Assembly: GCA_012729315.1 (NCBI GenBank)
Contig: JAAYDI010000014.1
Coordinates: forward strand, 1-64,000
Reading direction: 5' to 3'
Source of the DNA: Planctomycetaceae bacterium
GTDB lineage: Bacteria; Planctomycetota; Planctomycetia; Pirellulales; Pirellulaceae
DNA length: 64,000 bases
Part shown: in pieces, positions 63,308-64,000 of the stretch
How positions within the stretch are numbered: position 1 is the first letter of the stretch
Layout: every line of letters begins with the position of its first letter
The notes under the pieces: generated by a model
Seen by the model: the letters and a program-made list of their open reading frames with translations, nothing else
The model's database searches: none
Told to the model about the DNA's origin: nothing
Translations under genes and position numbers: made by a program

Positions 63308-64000
63308 CTATCGGACGAGCAGCGGAGGAAAGCGGTTGGGAAGTGGCAGACGCATATCCCGCGTCAGGGCGACGGACGTGGCCGCGGGATACTCAGCGAT
63401 CCGGCTGCGGATGGCCTCGTCGAACTCGGTCATCTGGAGGATCTTCTGGCGGTCGAATCCCAGATCGATGGCCTGTTGGAGCGCATCGATGATGTGCGCC
63501 GGGGCGTCCGGTCCGTGGTCGTGTTGCAGGCGGATTCCGGCGGCATCGATCAACAGCGCGCTGTGTACCGGGCCGAGCGCAATGGCGCGTTCGATATCCT
63601 GGATCGCCCGTTGGCCGTAGGACACGTCATCATCTGTGGACCCGTTGTCGCAGCGAGCGTAGGTGAGCGCGCGGTTATGGTATGCGGTCGAGCAACATGG
63701 ATCGAGTTCCAGCGCGTGCGTCAGGTACTCGGCGGCCGCTTCGAGCATATTCCGATTGCGCCGGTTGTAGCCGCGGTTGTTCCAGACGGCGACGCATTCC
63801 CAGCGATAGGTATCGACGGCTTCCGCGTAGAGTTGTTCGGCCTTGAGATCAAGGCCGGACAGATCGTAGGCGTAGCCGAGCCAGGCCACGGTGACTCCCT
63901 GCGGGTGGATGCGGCACGTGGCGACGAGATCATGGATGGCCTGCGTGTAGTCCCCGGTGGCGACGAGTGCCTGACCGCGGGCGAACAGTGGTTCCCAGGC
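63308..64000 (-). CDS. TPR protein, 5' part beyond the right edge
   Basis: The frame is open from base 64000 down to the stop at 63308, giving at least 230 residues with no start in the window. Tetratricopeptide repeats are visible: WEPLFARGQALVATGDYTQA, WLGYAYDLSGLDLKAEQLYA, WNNRGYNRRNRNMLEAAAEY and ALELDPCCSTAYHNRALTYA. The closing stretch (LGFDRQKILQMTEFDEAI) resembles the C-terminal end of planctomycete TPR proteins, sometimes fused to a protein kinase domain. Whether a kinase domain precedes it cannot be seen here. Confidence 0.8.
   Translation of the reverse strand, partial: AWEPLFARGQALVATGDYTQAIHDLVATCRIHPQGVTVAWLGYAYDLSGLDLKAEQLYAEAVDTYRWECVAVWNNRGYNRRNRNMLEAAAEYLTHALELDPCCSTAYHNRALTYARCDNGSTDDDVSYGQRAIQDIERAIALGPVHSALLIDAAGIRLQHDHGPDAPAHIIDALQQAIDLGFDRQKILQMTEFDEAIRSRIAEYPAATSVALTRDMRLPLPNRFPPLLVR

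Overview
The window looks like a chromosomal segment of a high-GC member of the Planctomycetota (Pirellulales-like). The evidence is indirect. There are many large secreted or membrane proteins of types common in that phylum: a PQQ-like beta-propeller protein, a GldF/GldG-type transporter with a DUF4340 protein, a carbamoyltransferase/SxtJ/DUF5989 trio, a DUF6677-like protein, and a cell-surface protein whose N-terminus matches the LEPR-XLL-type signature. Outer-membrane lipid A genes (lpxK), long intergenic spacers and high GC3 fit the same picture. No rRNA, tRNA or CRISPR array was seen.

Region 1-6.8 kb is accessory DNA. Three directly repeated copies of a 19-20 base sequence (AAAAGGTGACTGTCTGAGTT type) cut it into blocks. 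The first block is an internal slice of a mobile-element primase/helicase gene, bounded on both sides by the repeat. The second holds a Tat-exported amidase, a decayed serine hydrolase and an acyl-carrier-protein-like membrane protein. The third starts with a secreted beta-helix (pectate-lyase-like) protein. A second, 110-150 base dispersed repeat occurs three times here, once inverted.

Region 6.9-13.6 kb carries a GNAT acetyltransferase, a secreted PQQ-like propeller, a secreted six-hairpin glycosidase-like protein, a remnant of an MFS transporter and a secreted protein of unknown role that ends in a clear rho-independent terminator. Region 13.6-24.8 kb, on the minus strand, holds an ABC transporter operon (ATPase, fused GldF-GldG, DUF4340). 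Upstream of it a 1227-residue membrane protein with a huge low-complexity domain is translationally coupled to nadB.

Region 25-34 kb is metabolic and envelope-related: NAD-type isocitrate dehydrogenase, lpxK, three glycosyltransferases, a BON-domain protein, cysC and an alpha-glucan phosphorylase. Region 34-45 kb has two membrane proteins of unknown role, a YugP-like zinc peptidase, a DinG-like helicase and the carbamoyltransferase trio. Region 45-50 kb is a tight four-gene operon: PilT-type ATPase, a membrane-anchored GspE-like protein with ruined nucleotide-binding motifs, a CvpA-like protein and a further membrane protein.

Region 50-64 kb holds secreted enzymes (a matrixin-type zinc protease, two very large carbohydrate-active-type proteins), rsmE, a DUF6677-like pair, a DUF4105 lipoprotein candidate, a WYL regulator, the LEPR-XLL-type protein and the 3' part of a TPR protein that runs off the right edge. 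Throughout the window, short perfect tandem duplications of 10-15 bases sit at gene borders far more often than chance would give.
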